The notes under the pieces are model-generated. The model did not search any database. It was not told the origin of the DNA and was given only the letters and a program-made list of their open reading frames with translations. Shown here one piece after another: positions 9,097 to 17,868 of a stretch of 64,000 nt of DNA. Each line of letters begins with the position of its first letter. The stretch's first letter is position 1. The position numbers and the translations under genes were made by a program. Source of the stretch: Oceanobacillus chungangensis. Lineage in GTDB: Bacteria > Bacillota > Bacilli > Bacillales > Amphibacillaceae. Where the stretch lies: assembly GCF_003369565.1 (NCBI RefSeq), contig NZ_PIOD01000006.1, forward strand, positions 62,001 through 126,000, given 5' to 3'.

Positions 9097-9381
9097 ATGA
9101 ATCGTAGAAGAAGGAGGTCCCCACGTTTTTGTATTTTTCCAGGATATAATTGGTGTGGCCCAGGTTGCAGTGGGCCTGGTAACCCTATTAATGCTGTAGA
9201 TGCTGCATGCAAAGAACATGACATTTGCTACCAGAAAACAAGAGATTATTGCCGTTGTGATGATCAATTCGTTAACCGGCTTGCAAAGCTTCAAAATCCT
9301 TATACCGAAGAGGGACGACATGCTAGACTAATGCATCAGTATATGAGAATACAACGAGATATCAACTGTCTTTTTAGATAG
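9097..9381 (+). CDS. Small phospholipase-A2-like protein (parvoviral-type PLA2 motif)
   Basis: A 94-residue, Arg- and Cys-rich protein. Residues 14-45 carry the PLA2 core as seen in parvovirus VP1-type domains: a glycine-rich Ca-binding loop (YNWCGPGCSGPG, residues 17-28) and the catalytic His41-Asp42 in AACKEHDICY, then a further CDDQF. The family hydrolyses the sn-2 ester of phospholipids. A polybasic start (MNRRRRR) replaces a signal peptide. GGGGGTGA lies 8 bases before the ATG. It stands alone. Small Firmicutes proteins of this type exist, but their role is poorly known; activity here is inferred from motifs only. Confidence 0.75.
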   Translation: MNRRRRRSPRFCIFPGYNWCGPGCSGPGNPINAVDAACKEHDICYQKTRDYCRCDDQFVNRLAKLQNPYTEEGRHARLMHQYMRIQRDINCLFR

Positions 9382-9534
9382 GAATGAGGATAGGTTTATT
9401 AATCTATATTTTCTCTTTGAGATAATTCGATATGTCTAGTGTCTAGTCCCTTATTGCACAAAAGTGATAGTGAAGTAGGGGACTGACACATTATTCTTAT
9501 TGCAGCGGAACGATTAATTTGAATTAAGACTTCA

Positions 9535-10884
9535 TTAAGCCGTCTTCTGTTTATTTATTTCTATCACGCGATCAAAGCTTGCATATTTTTCTTGAACAAT
9601 CATAAATGCAATAGCCCCTAGTAAACTTGGAACCGCGAATGCCATAAATGCATGCTGTGGAGCTAGGTTCGTTGTAAGCAATAGGGCAATGGCAACAGGA
9701 GCAAGTATTCCTCCGATTCTCCCAACTCCAACTGCTATACTTAGTCCTGTTGCCCGAATTTCTCTAGGATAATATTCCGAAATATATGGATTGACTAAAT
9801 TCTGTGTGCCGACTGTACATGCACCGGTTAAAGCAATCAATAGATATAATAATAGCGTATTGGAGGTCAAACTTAAGAAAACAAAACTAAGGGACCCGAT
9901 GAAGAACATGGATATTAACACTCTGCGATGTCCGACGCGTCCAACTAAGATACCTCCAAAGATAGATCCGGTAATTTGGCCAACTGAGAGAACAAGATTA
10001 AAGGATAAACTTGAAGCGATTCCGTGTCCAGATTCTAGCATGATTTTTGGAAGCCATGTTGTTAAACCCGTAATTACTAACATCGAGCATCCGACTGCAA
10101 GCCAAAAGGCCAATGTACTAAGAAGCTTATTATCCGAGAATACTTTCTTAATAGGAAATTTCTTTGTACTTTCTTTAAAACGCTCATATTCAAAATTGTC
10201 TGTTGCTTGATAGTTGCCATCAGGGTCAACTTTATTGAGAATACTTGCAATATTATCCCCTTGTTTACGTTGAAGATGATAGGAAACAGATTCCGGGAAC
10301 TGTCTCAAGAAAAATGGCAAAGTTAGGAATGGGATAATGCTAATCCAATATAAAAATCTCCACCCGAGACTTTCCATCAAGTACATTCCAATTAATGAAG
10401 CAAGGATTGCACCGATAGAATAACCGCAATACATGATTGCAACTGTTAATGCCCGTTTTTTCTTGGGCGAGTACTCTGCCATCACAGCTACAAGAATTGG
10501 CATCACTCCACCAAGCCCCAATGCAGCAACAATGCGCATAATCAGGAAAATATCAGCATTTGATGCAAATCCCGATAAAAATGTAAACACACTGAATAAA
10601 ATTAAACAAATTGCGATAGCTTTTTTCCGGCCAATAATATCAGATAGAGAACCGAATAAAAACGTGCCAGTCATCGTACCAATGACGGAATAGCTGCTTA
10701 TTGCTCCTGCTTCCACAACAGTAATATTATAATCCTCCATCATCAATGGCAATCCGATGCCATATAAGGCAACATCAAAACCGTCAAAGGCAATAACATA
10801 AAAGCACCAAAGAAATACGAGCAAGTGAAACTTGTTAAATTTACTGTTTGCCAAAACTTGTGATGTCTGAATGGTTCGCGTCAT
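9535..10884 (-). CDS. MFS transporter, aromatic-acid:H+ symporter (AAHS) type
   Basis: A 449-residue, 12-helix MFS protein. The first helix carries AFDGFDVALYG, matching the DG[FY]D signature of PcaK/BenK-type aromatic-acid symporters, and the loop after helix 2 has GSLSDIIGRKKA. It probably imports benzoate-like or related organic acids. It stands alone on the minus strand. The hydroxylase at the left edge is a possible catabolic partner but is 8.6 kb away. Nicotinate- or sugar-acid-type substrates cannot be excluded. Confidence 0.85.
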   Translation of the reverse strand: MTRTIQTSQVLANSKFNKFHLLVFLWCFYVIAFDGFDVALYGIGLPLMMEDYNITVVEAGAISSYSVIGTMTGTFLFGSLSDIIGRKKAIAICLILFSVFTFLSGFASNADIFLIMRIVAALGLGGVMPILVAVMAEYSPKKKRALTVAIMYCGYSIGAILASLIGMYLMESLGWRFLYWISIIPFLTLPFFLRQFPESVSYHLQRKQGDNIASILNKVDPDGNYQATDNFEYERFKESTKKFPIKKVFSDNKLLSTLAFWLAVGCSMLVITGLTTWLPKIMLESGHGIASSLSFNLVLSVGQITGSIFGGILVGRVGHRRVLISMFFIGSLSFVFLSLTSNTLLLYLLIALTGACTVGTQNLVNPYISEYYPREIRATGLSIAVGVGRIGGILAPVAIALLLTTNLAPQHAFMAFAVPSLLGAIAFMIVQEKYASFDRVIEINKQKTA

Positions 10885-11321
10885 ACGTTTTTCATTCCTT
10901 CCTAGTAGTTTTTATTCTTGTTTGCAAAATTTCCATGGTATTAACATTTACAAATCCGGAAAAGTGATTAAGTAGAATCTTATCATGAGGTGAAGGTTAT
11001 AAGGTAATCCCTAAAATGTATCGTTAGCTATAGTTAAAAACTATAGACGCAGAGGATAATAATGACAGTTCGCTTCAGGTCCAATCTTTTTTTAGCAGAC
11101 GAAAGCATCTATGCCAAGTCGTGATCAGCACCGGGGAGCGTGGGGGAAGGTTTGATGTGAAACCCAATTAGCTCTTAGGTTAACTACGGGACAATGATGA
11201 GGTGACCCATTGGAGCCTGCATACTTAAATTAATCACGATGTAATTAAAATGCATTTTTTCAATAAAAATTGTATATATTAGTGTTACTAATAATAAATA
11301 TGTGTTACTAAGGAGGAAATA
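10885..11321. other. Intergenic stretch with possible structured-RNA or group II intron remnant
   Basis: No gene is seen. A perfect 8-bp hairpin CTATAGTT/AACTATAG sits at 11028-11046. From ~11050 to 11215 the sequence becomes G-rich and contains short phrases (GATGTGAAACCCAATTAGC, CTACGGGACAATGATGAGG) that remind me of domain I of bacterial group II introns, but no reverse transcriptase or domain V is present. Function unknown. Confidence 0.3.
11282..11308. promoter_or_regulatory. Half-site direct repeats upstream of nikR
   Basis: GTGTTAC occurs at 11282-11288 and 11302-11308, 20 bases apart and in the same orientation, directly before the nikR ribosome site AAGGAGG. The heptamer is the half-site of the palindromes ahead of the transporter operon, which suggests autoregulation. 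Confidence 0.55.
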
Positions 11322-11735
11322 ATGGAAGATTCATCGTTAAGAAGATTTGGGGTATCCATGGAAGGAAATTTACTTTGGAAGTTTGACAACTTAATCAAAC
11401 AAAGAGGATATGAAAATCGCTCTGAAGCCGTTCGAGACCTTGTGCGTGACGCACTTATCCAACATTCATGGGAAAAAGATGAGCAAATAGTGGCAGGTAG
11501 CATCCTATTATTTTATGACCATCACAAGAGAAATCTCCAAGAAGAACTTACAAACACCCAGCATTCTATGCACGATAATATTATGGCCACCACACATTTT
11601 CACCTCGATCACTCTAATTGTTTAGAACTAATCATCGTAAAGGGAAAAGCCAGAGACATCCAGCAACTCAGTAATAAATTAACTAGTTTAAAGGGTGTTC
11701 AGTATGGAAAGTTTACAGTAGCACCAGTAGAGTAA
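11322..11735 (+). CDS. nikR: NikR nickel-responsive ribbon-helix-helix regulator
   Basis: A 137-residue protein with an N-terminal ribbon-helix-helix (RRFGVSMEGNLLWKFDNL, then the YENRSEAVRDLVRDAL helix) and a C-terminal ACT-like metal domain. The nickel ligands are present with E. coli NikR spacing: His81, His92, His94, Cys100. On nickel binding, NikR tetramers repress uptake genes. AAGGAGG lies 6 bases before ATG 11322. The ABC importer downstream and the palindromes between them support the assignment. Confidence 0.93.
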   Translation: MEDSSLRRFGVSMEGNLLWKFDNLIKQRGYENRSEAVRDLVRDALIQHSWEKDEQIVAGSILLFYDHHKRNLQEELTNTQHSMHDNIMATTHFHLDHSNCLELIIVKGKARDIQQLSNKLTSLKGVQYGKFTVAPVE

Positions 11736-11888
11736 ATAAATTTGTAATTGATATGTTTACATGTCAAGTCTTTGACGATCTGTCTGGAAAGTTTTATTTA
11801 TCCGTACTATTTTAAGTAAAAAGTAATACCTATTATATAGGGATAATCATCAGTACAAAAACACTAGTTTATTTATTTTTGTATAACG

Positions 11889-11916
11889 GTGTTACGTTTT
11901 TAAGAAAAAGTAACAC
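11889..11916. promoter_or_regulatory. NikR operator 1
   Basis: Perfect palindrome GTGTTAC-N14-GTAACAC, 28 bp overall. That equals the overall span of the E. coli NikR site (two hexamers, N16). It lies between nikR and the importer operon. Confidence 0.75.
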
Positions 11917-11974
11917 GTTTTCAAATCGTAACAGTTGATATATAAATATTAATTGTGCTTTTTTTTGACCGATC

Positions 11975-12002
11975 GTGTTACGAATGTTTAAAAAGGTAAC
12001 AC
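11975..12002. promoter_or_regulatory. NikR operator 2 overlapping the importer promoter
   Basis: A second perfect GTGTTAC-N14-GTAACAC palindrome. A -35-like TTGACC is at 11965-11970 and a -10-like TAAAAA lies 18 bases on at 11989-11994, so the operator covers the promoter and repression by NikR would block RNA polymerase. A degraded third copy (TGTTACGAAT at 12084, ending in ATTACTAA) follows. Confidence 0.75.
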
Positions 12003-12137
12003 GATATTAATTGGAAATAATCTTTCTTTCTGTAAAAATTTGGGAGATAAACTTCTTTGGAATATTGGAACCCGAACAGCTTCTGTTACGAATTAGTAAA
12101 AAGATTACTAAATTGAATGGGAAGAGGCGTTTTTCAT

Positions 12138-13160
12138 TTGGATAGAAGAACTGTAATCTTAAAAAAGCTATTAACAAGATTAATGGGTTTTATTGCTGCT
12201 ATGTTGTTGTTATCTATTATTGTATTTTACATAGCACGCTTAGCACCAGGTGATCCGCTGCAATCATTTTACGGTGATGCTGTTGAGTCTATGACCACAC
12301 AAGAACTGCAGGAAGCTCGAAAGCGCTTAGGGTTGGATGCACCAAACCATATTCAATATATCAGATGGATTACCAATGCATTTCACGGAGAGTTTGGGCT
12401 ATCCCTGAAATACAAAATACCTGTGATGGAAGTTGTTTCGCCACTAATTGGAAACACATTAATATTAGGCGGTATATCCTATCTAGTGGTTTTCATCTTC
12501 GCAATCTTACTAGCAATATCCTGTGCGTTGTTTGAAGATACGTTATTTGACCGCATCATCTGCAAAGTGGGAACAGCGGCCTATTATATACCTGCATTCT
12601 GGTTGGGTGTTGTCTTGGTACTTATTTTTAGTATTAATCTCAACTGGTTGCCGAGCAGTGGTGCCTATGATTTTGGGAAATCTGGGGATCTTCTAAATCG
12701 TCTTGAACATTTAGTCTTACCTTTAATCGTCATGGTACTGAGTCATCTGTGGTACTACGCTTATATGTTTCGTAATAAGCTTTTGGATGAGTTTCGCAAG
12801 GATTATATCATTTTGGCAAAAACAAAGGGCTTGAAAAAAGTTGAGATCATTGTCAAACATTGTCTTCGCAATATTGCTCCAACCATTATAAGTATTATGG
12901 CCATTTCCTCGCCACACATATTGAGTGGAACGTATATTGCAGAGGCGGTATTTAATTATCCCGGAATTGGTGCGTTATCTGTTGAGAGTGCAAAATATCA
13001 CGATTATAATCTGTTAATGCTGTTAGTTTTGATTACCGGCGTATTAGTTATTATTAGTAGTATTATTGCACAATCCATTAATGAGATGATAGACCCTATG
13101 TTGAAGGAACAGGAGGCAGCAACGTGGAAGAAAGCAACGAAGAACAGTTCATCATGGTAG
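12138..13160 (+). CDS. nikB: Nickel/peptide-type ABC permease NikB
   Basis: About 340 residues with six membrane helices. It has the BPD_transp_1 fold with an N-terminal periplasmic-type loop (RLAPGDPLQSFYGDA, then the conserved RLGLDAPNHIQYIRWI) and the EAA loop (AKTKGLKKVEIIVKHCLRN). An upstream ATG (12117) has no ribosome site, whereas GGAAGAGG lies 10 bases before TTG 12138, so TTG is chosen. It is the first gene of a five-gene importer and overlaps the next gene by 37 bases. Context with nikR points to nickel. Confidence 0.85.
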   Translation: MDRRTVILKKLLTRLMGFIAAMLLLSIIVFYIARLAPGDPLQSFYGDAVESMTTQELQEARKRLGLDAPNHIQYIRWITNAFHGEFGLSLKYKIPVMEVVSPLIGNTLILGGISYLVVFIFAILLAISCALFEDTLFDRIICKVGTAAYYIPAFWLGVVLVLIFSINLNWLPSSGAYDFGKSGDLLNRLEHLVLPLIVMVLSHLWYYAYMFRNKLLDEFRKDYIILAKTKGLKKVEIIVKHCLRNIAPTIISIMAISSPHILSGTYIAEAVFNYPGIGALSVESAKYHDYNLLMLLVLITGVLVIISSIIAQSINEMIDPMLKEQEAATWKKATKNSSSW

Positions 13161-14029
13161 GTGCTAATTACAAGGAGCACATCCCAAAGGAAAAGATACC
13201 GTCTTTTTCGAAAAGGTTAAAGGGAAAGCCTATTATTTCCGTGATTGTTCTTGCCGCTATCGTTTTATGTTGTATTTTTGCAGGGGATTTAATCAATCAT
13301 GACCCCAGCAGTTTTTATCTAAAGAATCTCAACGAACCACCAAATTCAGAATTCTATTTTGGAACGGACTCACTGGGGCGAGATATTTATTCTATGATTT
13401 GGTACGGTGGTCGAGCATCCATTATTATCGGCATTTTAAGTATGGTCATTATTACGGTCATTGGTGTTACATATGGTTGTATCAGTGGAACAGCGAATGC
13501 CAAAATTGATGCAGCTATGATGCGTGCTGTAGAGATTTTAAACAGTATTCCATCATTATTGCTTTTATTATTGCTAGTTTCGATTATAGGAAAGCAAGAC
13601 ATATTGAAAATTTCTTTCATTATCGGTGTTACCGGTTGGTTTGCTCTGGCAAGAATTGTACGCAGCGAAGTTAGACAGATACGTAATTATGAATATGTGC
13701 TTGCTGCAAGGTGTATGGGAGCAAACTTCCTGCATGTGATGTATAGACATTTGATTCCAAACGTTGTTTCTGCCATTTTATTCGTTGTTATATCAAGCAT
13801 CAGTACTAGTATGGCTATGGAATCCACTCTAAGTTTTCTTGGACTTGGGCTCCCTATAGATGTTATTTCCTGGGGCAGCATGCTTTCACTTGCAAATAGA
13901 GCACTATTATCAAATACTTGGTGGGTCATTATTATACCTGGTGTATTTTTAGTCATTACTTTATTGGTAATAACCAATATCGGCAATTATTTTAGAAAAG
14001 AAACAAATAGAAGGGCCAGTAATCTATAA
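13124..14029 (+). CDS. nikC: Nickel/peptide-type ABC permease NikC
   Basis: A 301-residue partner permease. It has an N-terminal cytoplasmic tail, a first helix (ISVIVLAAIVLCCIFAGDLI), the family phrase FGTDSLGRDIYSMIWYGGR and the EAA loop (AARCMGANFLHVMYRHLIPN). The GTG start at 13124 has GGAGG 7 bases upstream, inside the end of nikB, so the two are translationally coupled. With NikB it should form the channel of the importer. Confidence 0.87.
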   Translation: MEESNEEQFIMVGANYKEHIPKEKIPSFSKRLKGKPIISVIVLAAIVLCCIFAGDLINHDPSSFYLKNLNEPPNSEFYFGTDSLGRDIYSMIWYGGRASIIIGILSMVIITVIGVTYGCISGTANAKIDAAMMRAVEILNSIPSLLLLLLLVSIIGKQDILKISFIIGVTGWFALARIVRSEVRQIRNYEYVLAARCMGANFLHVMYRHLIPNVVSAILFVVISSISTSMAMESTLSFLGLGLPIDVISWGSMLSLANRALLSNTWWVIIIPGVFLVITLLVITNIGNYFRKETNRRASNL

Positions 14030-14146
14030 ATATATATATTTTTCCCGAATTAACTGGCTGTAAGACCCTCACTTTAAAAAATGAGGGAAATCAAGAGTTA
14101 TAAGTGGGGATCAACAGCAAGTAAAATCCCGATTCTGTTCAACTAG

Positions 14147-14182
14147 CATTCAGTCGGGGATGAATAAATCCCCCACTGAATG
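14147..14182 (+). other. Intercistronic hairpin between nikC and nikA
   Basis: CATTCAGT-C-GGGGAT and ATCCCC-C-ACTGAATG pair with one internal C-C mismatch over a 6-base loop, with no T-run. It probably acts as an mRNA stabiliser or processing site that sets the level of the binding-protein message. Confidence 0.5.
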
Positions 14183-14301
14183 AAGTTTCACTTTATTGAG
14201 CTCTTGCTCTTTAAATAAAAGTCTCTGTTAATTATTGCTGTTGACACATTTCATTATTAACAAAACAAAGCCAAATAATAAATTCTAGGAGGCAATTAGT
14301 G

Positions 14302-15897
14302 ATGAGAATTAAGAACAACAGGAGAAAGCTTATAACTATTATACTATTAATGCTTTGTCTGAGCCTTTCTGCTTGTTCCGGTATGAATGAGGAAGATGAT
14401 AGTAAGACAAAAACGGCGGAGGAGTCAGACCTCTCCAACACGTTAATATACGCAGGGGAAAGTGCAGATACCATTAACCCCATTCTTAACACACATGATG
14501 AATTGCCGAATATCATTTTCTCTGGACTCATGAAATATGATGCAAACGGCAAACCGGTTGTGGATCTGTCTGAAAGCTATGAATATGATGATGAAGCAAA
14601 TACTTATACTTTCAAATTAAGAAAAGGTGTCAAATGGCATGATGGTACAGATTTCACTGCAGACGATGTTGTCTATACTTATGAAGTTTTAACAAAAGAC
14701 AAAACTTTATCAGCAAGTATCACTAGTAATTATGAGGATATTAGCAGTGTTACTGCACCTGATGACCATACAGTTGTCATTAAACTTTCTAAATACAATG
14801 CGGCAATGCTTGATTATTTTACAATGGGCATTATACCGAAGCATTTACTCGAAGGGGAAGATATTAATACAGCCTCCTTTAATCAGTACCCTGTTGGTAC
14901 AGGTCGCTATAAATTTGTTGATTGGGATACCGCGGGCGGCATGATCACGCTTGAGAGAAACGAAGATTATTATGAAAAGGTTCCGAATATTGAGAGAGTT
15001 ATTTATAAAACAGTTTCTGTTGAAAGCACGAAAGCAACAATGCTTGAGTCAGGTGAGGCAGACCTTGCATGGCTCAATGCGAATTATGCTGAAAATTTCC
15101 GTGACAAAGATCAATTTAAAAATATCGACTTTCAAACAGCCGATTTTCGTGGTATGTCTATGAATCTACAATCAGACTATTGGAAGAAAAATGCGGATTC
15201 AATTGGCGTACTCAACTATGCCATTAATAAACAAGAAATCGTTGACAGCGTGTTAAAAGGTAGAGGATTTGTGGCATACAGTCCGATTCAGCTGAATGCT
15301 TATGGCGGCAATAAGGCTGCGGATATCTATCCTTATGATCTTGATAAATTTGCAAAAGAGATGGAAGCACTTGGCTGGACCAAAAATAAAGATGGTATTT
15401 ACGAGAGAGATGAGGAAAAATTCCATTTCACCATTCAAGTTCGTGACTACGAGGAAGAGCGTGTAGATATCGCGAATATTGTCTCAACGATGCTGAAAAA
15501 AGCAGGCGTTGACATGGAAGTTGTACTTGTGACAAAGTTTGATTGGGAAGCAGGATACAATGGTTTCCTTTATGGCAGTGCTGCTCAGTTTGATCCTGAT
15601 ATGAGCTATGTTGGCTTTGTAACCAATGCTAGCGGCAATACCATGCACTACTCTAATCCAAAAGTAGATGAATTATTAAAGACGGGAAGATCTACTTCTG
15701 ATGAGAATGAAAGGAAAAAAATATACGGTGAATTCGAAGTTGCATATGCAGAGCAGCCGGGAATCGTTTTAATTTCTTATCTTGATGGTAACTACGTAAG
15801 CATATCGGGACTTGATGGCCTTGACACTACAAGAGTTCTTGGACACCATGCTGTAGGTGTAATGTGGAACATTGAAAATTGGACACTCAATAAATAA
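14302..15897 (+). CDS. nikA: Extracellular solute-binding lipoprotein of the nickel/peptide importer
   Basis: About 531 residues of the SBP_bac_5 family. Residues 1-25 are a lipoprotein signal with lipobox LSAC (Cys25), followed by an acidic, Ser/Thr-rich linker, then the binding domain (RKGVKWHDGTDFTADDVVYT is diagnostic). It captures the ligand outside the membrane and delivers it to NikBC. GTG 14299 is only 6 bases from AGGAGG; ATG 14302 is preferred. Nickel is inferred from nikR and the operators. The family equally includes oligopeptide binders. Confidence 0.85.
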   Translation: MRIKNNRRKLITIILLMLCLSLSACSGMNEEDDSKTKTAEESDLSNTLIYAGESADTINPILNTHDELPNIIFSGLMKYDANGKPVVDLSESYEYDDEANTYTFKLRKGVKWHDGTDFTADDVVYTYEVLTKDKTLSASITSNYEDISSVTAPDDHTVVIKLSKYNAAMLDYFTMGIIPKHLLEGEDINTASFNQYPVGTGRYKFVDWDTAGGMITLERNEDYYEKVPNIERVIYKTVSVESTKATMLESGEADLAWLNANYAENFRDKDQFKNIDFQTADFRGMSMNLQSDYWKKNADSIGVLNYAINKQEIVDSVLKGRGFVAYSPIQLNAYGGNKAADIYPYDLDKFAKEMEALGWTKNKDGIYERDEEKFHFTIQVRDYEEERVDIANIVSTMLKKAGVDMEVVLVTKFDWEAGYNGFLYGSAAQFDPDMSYVGFVTNASGNTMHYSNPKVDELLKTGRSTSDENERKKIYGEFEVAYAEQPGIVLISYLDGNYVSISGLDGLDTTRVLGHHAVGVMWNIENWTLNK

Positions 15898-15904
15898 TTG
15901 TATC

Positions 15905-15938
15905 ACCGGGTGTTTTAGTGAATACCCGGTCGTTTTTT
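15905..15938 (+). terminator. Terminator-like hairpin inside the nik operon
   Basis: ACCGGGT (15905-15911) pairs with ACCCGGT (15924-15930) and is followed by CGTTTTTT. It lies between the binding-protein gene and the ATPase genes. Partial read-through would give more binding protein than ATPase, a usual stoichiometry for importers. Confidence 0.75.
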
Positions 15939-15961
15939 AAATAATATTCAGAGAGGTATTA

Positions 15962-16984
15962 ATGATTATGGAACCAATTTTACAACTAAAAAATTTATCT
16001 ATTAGCTTTGATACAGCTAATGGTGAGGTAGAAGCTGTTAGAGATGTGAATTTATCTCTTCAGAAGGGTGAAATTTTAGCTATTGTAGGTGAATCAGGCT
16101 GTGGTAAAACAGTACTTGGTCAATCTGTTCTGAAGCTGCTCCCGAAAAATTCAAGGATCAAGGAAGGACAGATCATAGTTGATGGTGAAGATATCACGAA
16201 TTACAAAGAGAAAAAGATGCGCAATCTTAGAGGGCCAGCCCTATCAATGGTGTTTCAGGACCCAATGACGACATTGAATCCAACGATTCCTATTGGAAAA
16301 CAGATTACAGAATCGATCTTAAAGCATAATAAAGTCAGCAGGGAAGAGGCCAAAAAAATAGCTATTGAAATGCTGCATTTAGTAGGTATTGATGATCCTG
16401 TATATAGAATCTCCTTACAGCCGCACTTTTTCTCAGGTGGTATGCGGCAAAGATGTGTTCTAGCCATCGCACTTGCTTCCAATCCGAAAATATTGTTCGC
16501 AGATGAGCCGACGACCTCACTGGATGTAACCGTCCAAGCAAAAATACTGGATCTCCTTTTAGATATTAGAGATAAGACAGGTATATCGATTGTTTTTATC
16601 TCTCATGATTTGGGTGTTGTTGCGCGTATTGCAGACCGAGTTGCTGTTATGTATGCAGGAAAAGTCGTTGAAATTGGTACCGCTGAGGAGGTATTTTATG
16701 ATCCTTGTCATCCGTATACATGGGGATTGCTGTCGGCTCTTCCATCTAATACAACAGAAGGGGAAAATCTTAGAAGCATTCAAGGCATGCCCCCTGTTAT
16801 GATGGATCCTCCACCTGGTGATGCCTTTGCTGTTCGAAATGAATATGCTTTAAAAATCGACTATGAAGAGATGCCGCCGATGTTTCAAATCAGTCCAACA
16901 CATTTTACGGCAACTTGGCTACTTGATGAAAGGGCACCAAAGGTTGAAGTCCCCCTTTCGCTAAAAAGGAGTATAAGTATATGA
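15962..16984 (+). CDS. nikD: ABC importer ATPase (OppD/NikD type)
   Basis: A 340-residue ATPase with Walker A GESGCGKT, Q-loop, signature FSGGMRQR, Walker B ILFADEPT and the H-loop SHDLG. Oligopeptide-type C-terminal tails usually carry four cysteines of an iron-sulfur motif; here the corresponding stretch (DAFAVRNEYALKIDYEEM) has none, so a cluster is unlikely. GAGAGG lies 5 bases before ATG 15962; ATG 15968 is an alternative. Its last four bases overlap the next gene. Confidence 0.87.
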   Translation: MIMEPILQLKNLSISFDTANGEVEAVRDVNLSLQKGEILAIVGESGCGKTVLGQSVLKLLPKNSRIKEGQIIVDGEDITNYKEKKMRNLRGPALSMVFQDPMTTLNPTIPIGKQITESILKHNKVSREEAKKIAIEMLHLVGIDDPVYRISLQPHFFSGGMRQRCVLAIALASNPKILFADEPTTSLDVTVQAKILDLLLDIRDKTGISIVFISHDLGVVARIADRVAVMYAGKVVEIGTAEEVFYDPCHPYTWGLLSALPSNTTEGENLRSIQGMPPVMMDPPPGDAFAVRNEYALKIDYEEMPPMFQISPTHFTATWLLDERAPKVEVPLSLKRSISI

Positions 16985-17868
16985 ACTCAGATAGCATTCT
17001 AGAGGTACGTCATTTAAAACAGTACTTTCATGTCAATAAACATCTCACAATTAAGGCTATAGATGATGTAAGTTTTCAGATTGATAAGGGTGAAATATTT
17101 GGTCTAGTCGGCGAAACGGGATCAGGAAAATCAACGACTGCACGCACAATTATGGGCATATATCCTCCTGCTGATGGGGAAGTGTATTTTAAAGGCCAGC
17201 TGATTTCTGATAAAAAAATATATCATAAGAATAAAAAAGAGATTCAAAGGAAGATGCAATTTATCTTTCAGGATTCCGCCGCGGCCCTTAATCCGAGAAT
17301 GACAGTGGAAAAAATTATTGCTGAGCCTTTAATAATCAACCATATAATCAATGAGAAAGAAGAGTTAAAGAAGAAAATAGATAGCTTGCTAGTAGAGGTT
17401 GGCTTGGATACGAGCTATAAATCAAAATATCCAAGCGAATTATCAGGAGGACAACGCCAGCGAGTGGCAATTGCAAGAAGTATTGGCATGAGCCCGGACT
17501 TGATTATCGGCGATGAACCAATTGCATCACTTGATATTTCTATTCAGGCACAAATTGTGACATTATTCCAGAAGTTACAAAAGAAACATGGGTTTACATT
17601 CCTTTTTATAGCGCATGACCTTTCCATTATTCGTTTTATCAGCGATAAAGTCGGCGTTATGCTTAAAGGTAAAATGATGGAAATGGCACCGGCAAAAGAA
17701 TTATTTGAAAATCCCCTTCATCCCTATACGAAGGCTCTTCTGTCAGCTGTTCCCGTACCAGATCCCATTTATGAAAGAAATAAGAAAATCCTAACTTATG
17801 ACGAAGAAAGCATACAAGCAGACGGTCAAATGGTAGAAGTCACACCAGGACACTTTGTTTATAAATGA
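16981..17868 (+). CDS. nikE: ABC importer ATPase (OppF/NikE type)
   Basis: A 295-residue second ATPase. Walker A GETGSGKS, signature LSGGQRQR, Walker B LIIGDEPI and the HDLS loop are intact. Its ATG lies inside the stop of nikD (ATGA overlap), so the two ATPases are made together and should form a heterodimer under the two permeases. The short C-terminal tail lacks the Cys-rich motif, as in its partner. Last gene of the importer operon. Confidence 0.88.
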   Translation: MNSDSILEVRHLKQYFHVNKHLTIKAIDDVSFQIDKGEIFGLVGETGSGKSTTARTIMGIYPPADGEVYFKGQLISDKKIYHKNKKEIQRKMQFIFQDSAAALNPRMTVEKIIAEPLIINHIINEKEELKKKIDSLLVEVGLDTSYKSKYPSELSGGQRQRVAIARSIGMSPDLIIGDEPIASLDISIQAQIVTLFQKLQKKHGFTFLFIAHDLSIIRFISDKVGVMLKGKMMEMAPAKELFENPLHPYTKALLSAVPVPDPIYERNKKILTYDEESIQADGQMVEVTPGHFVYK

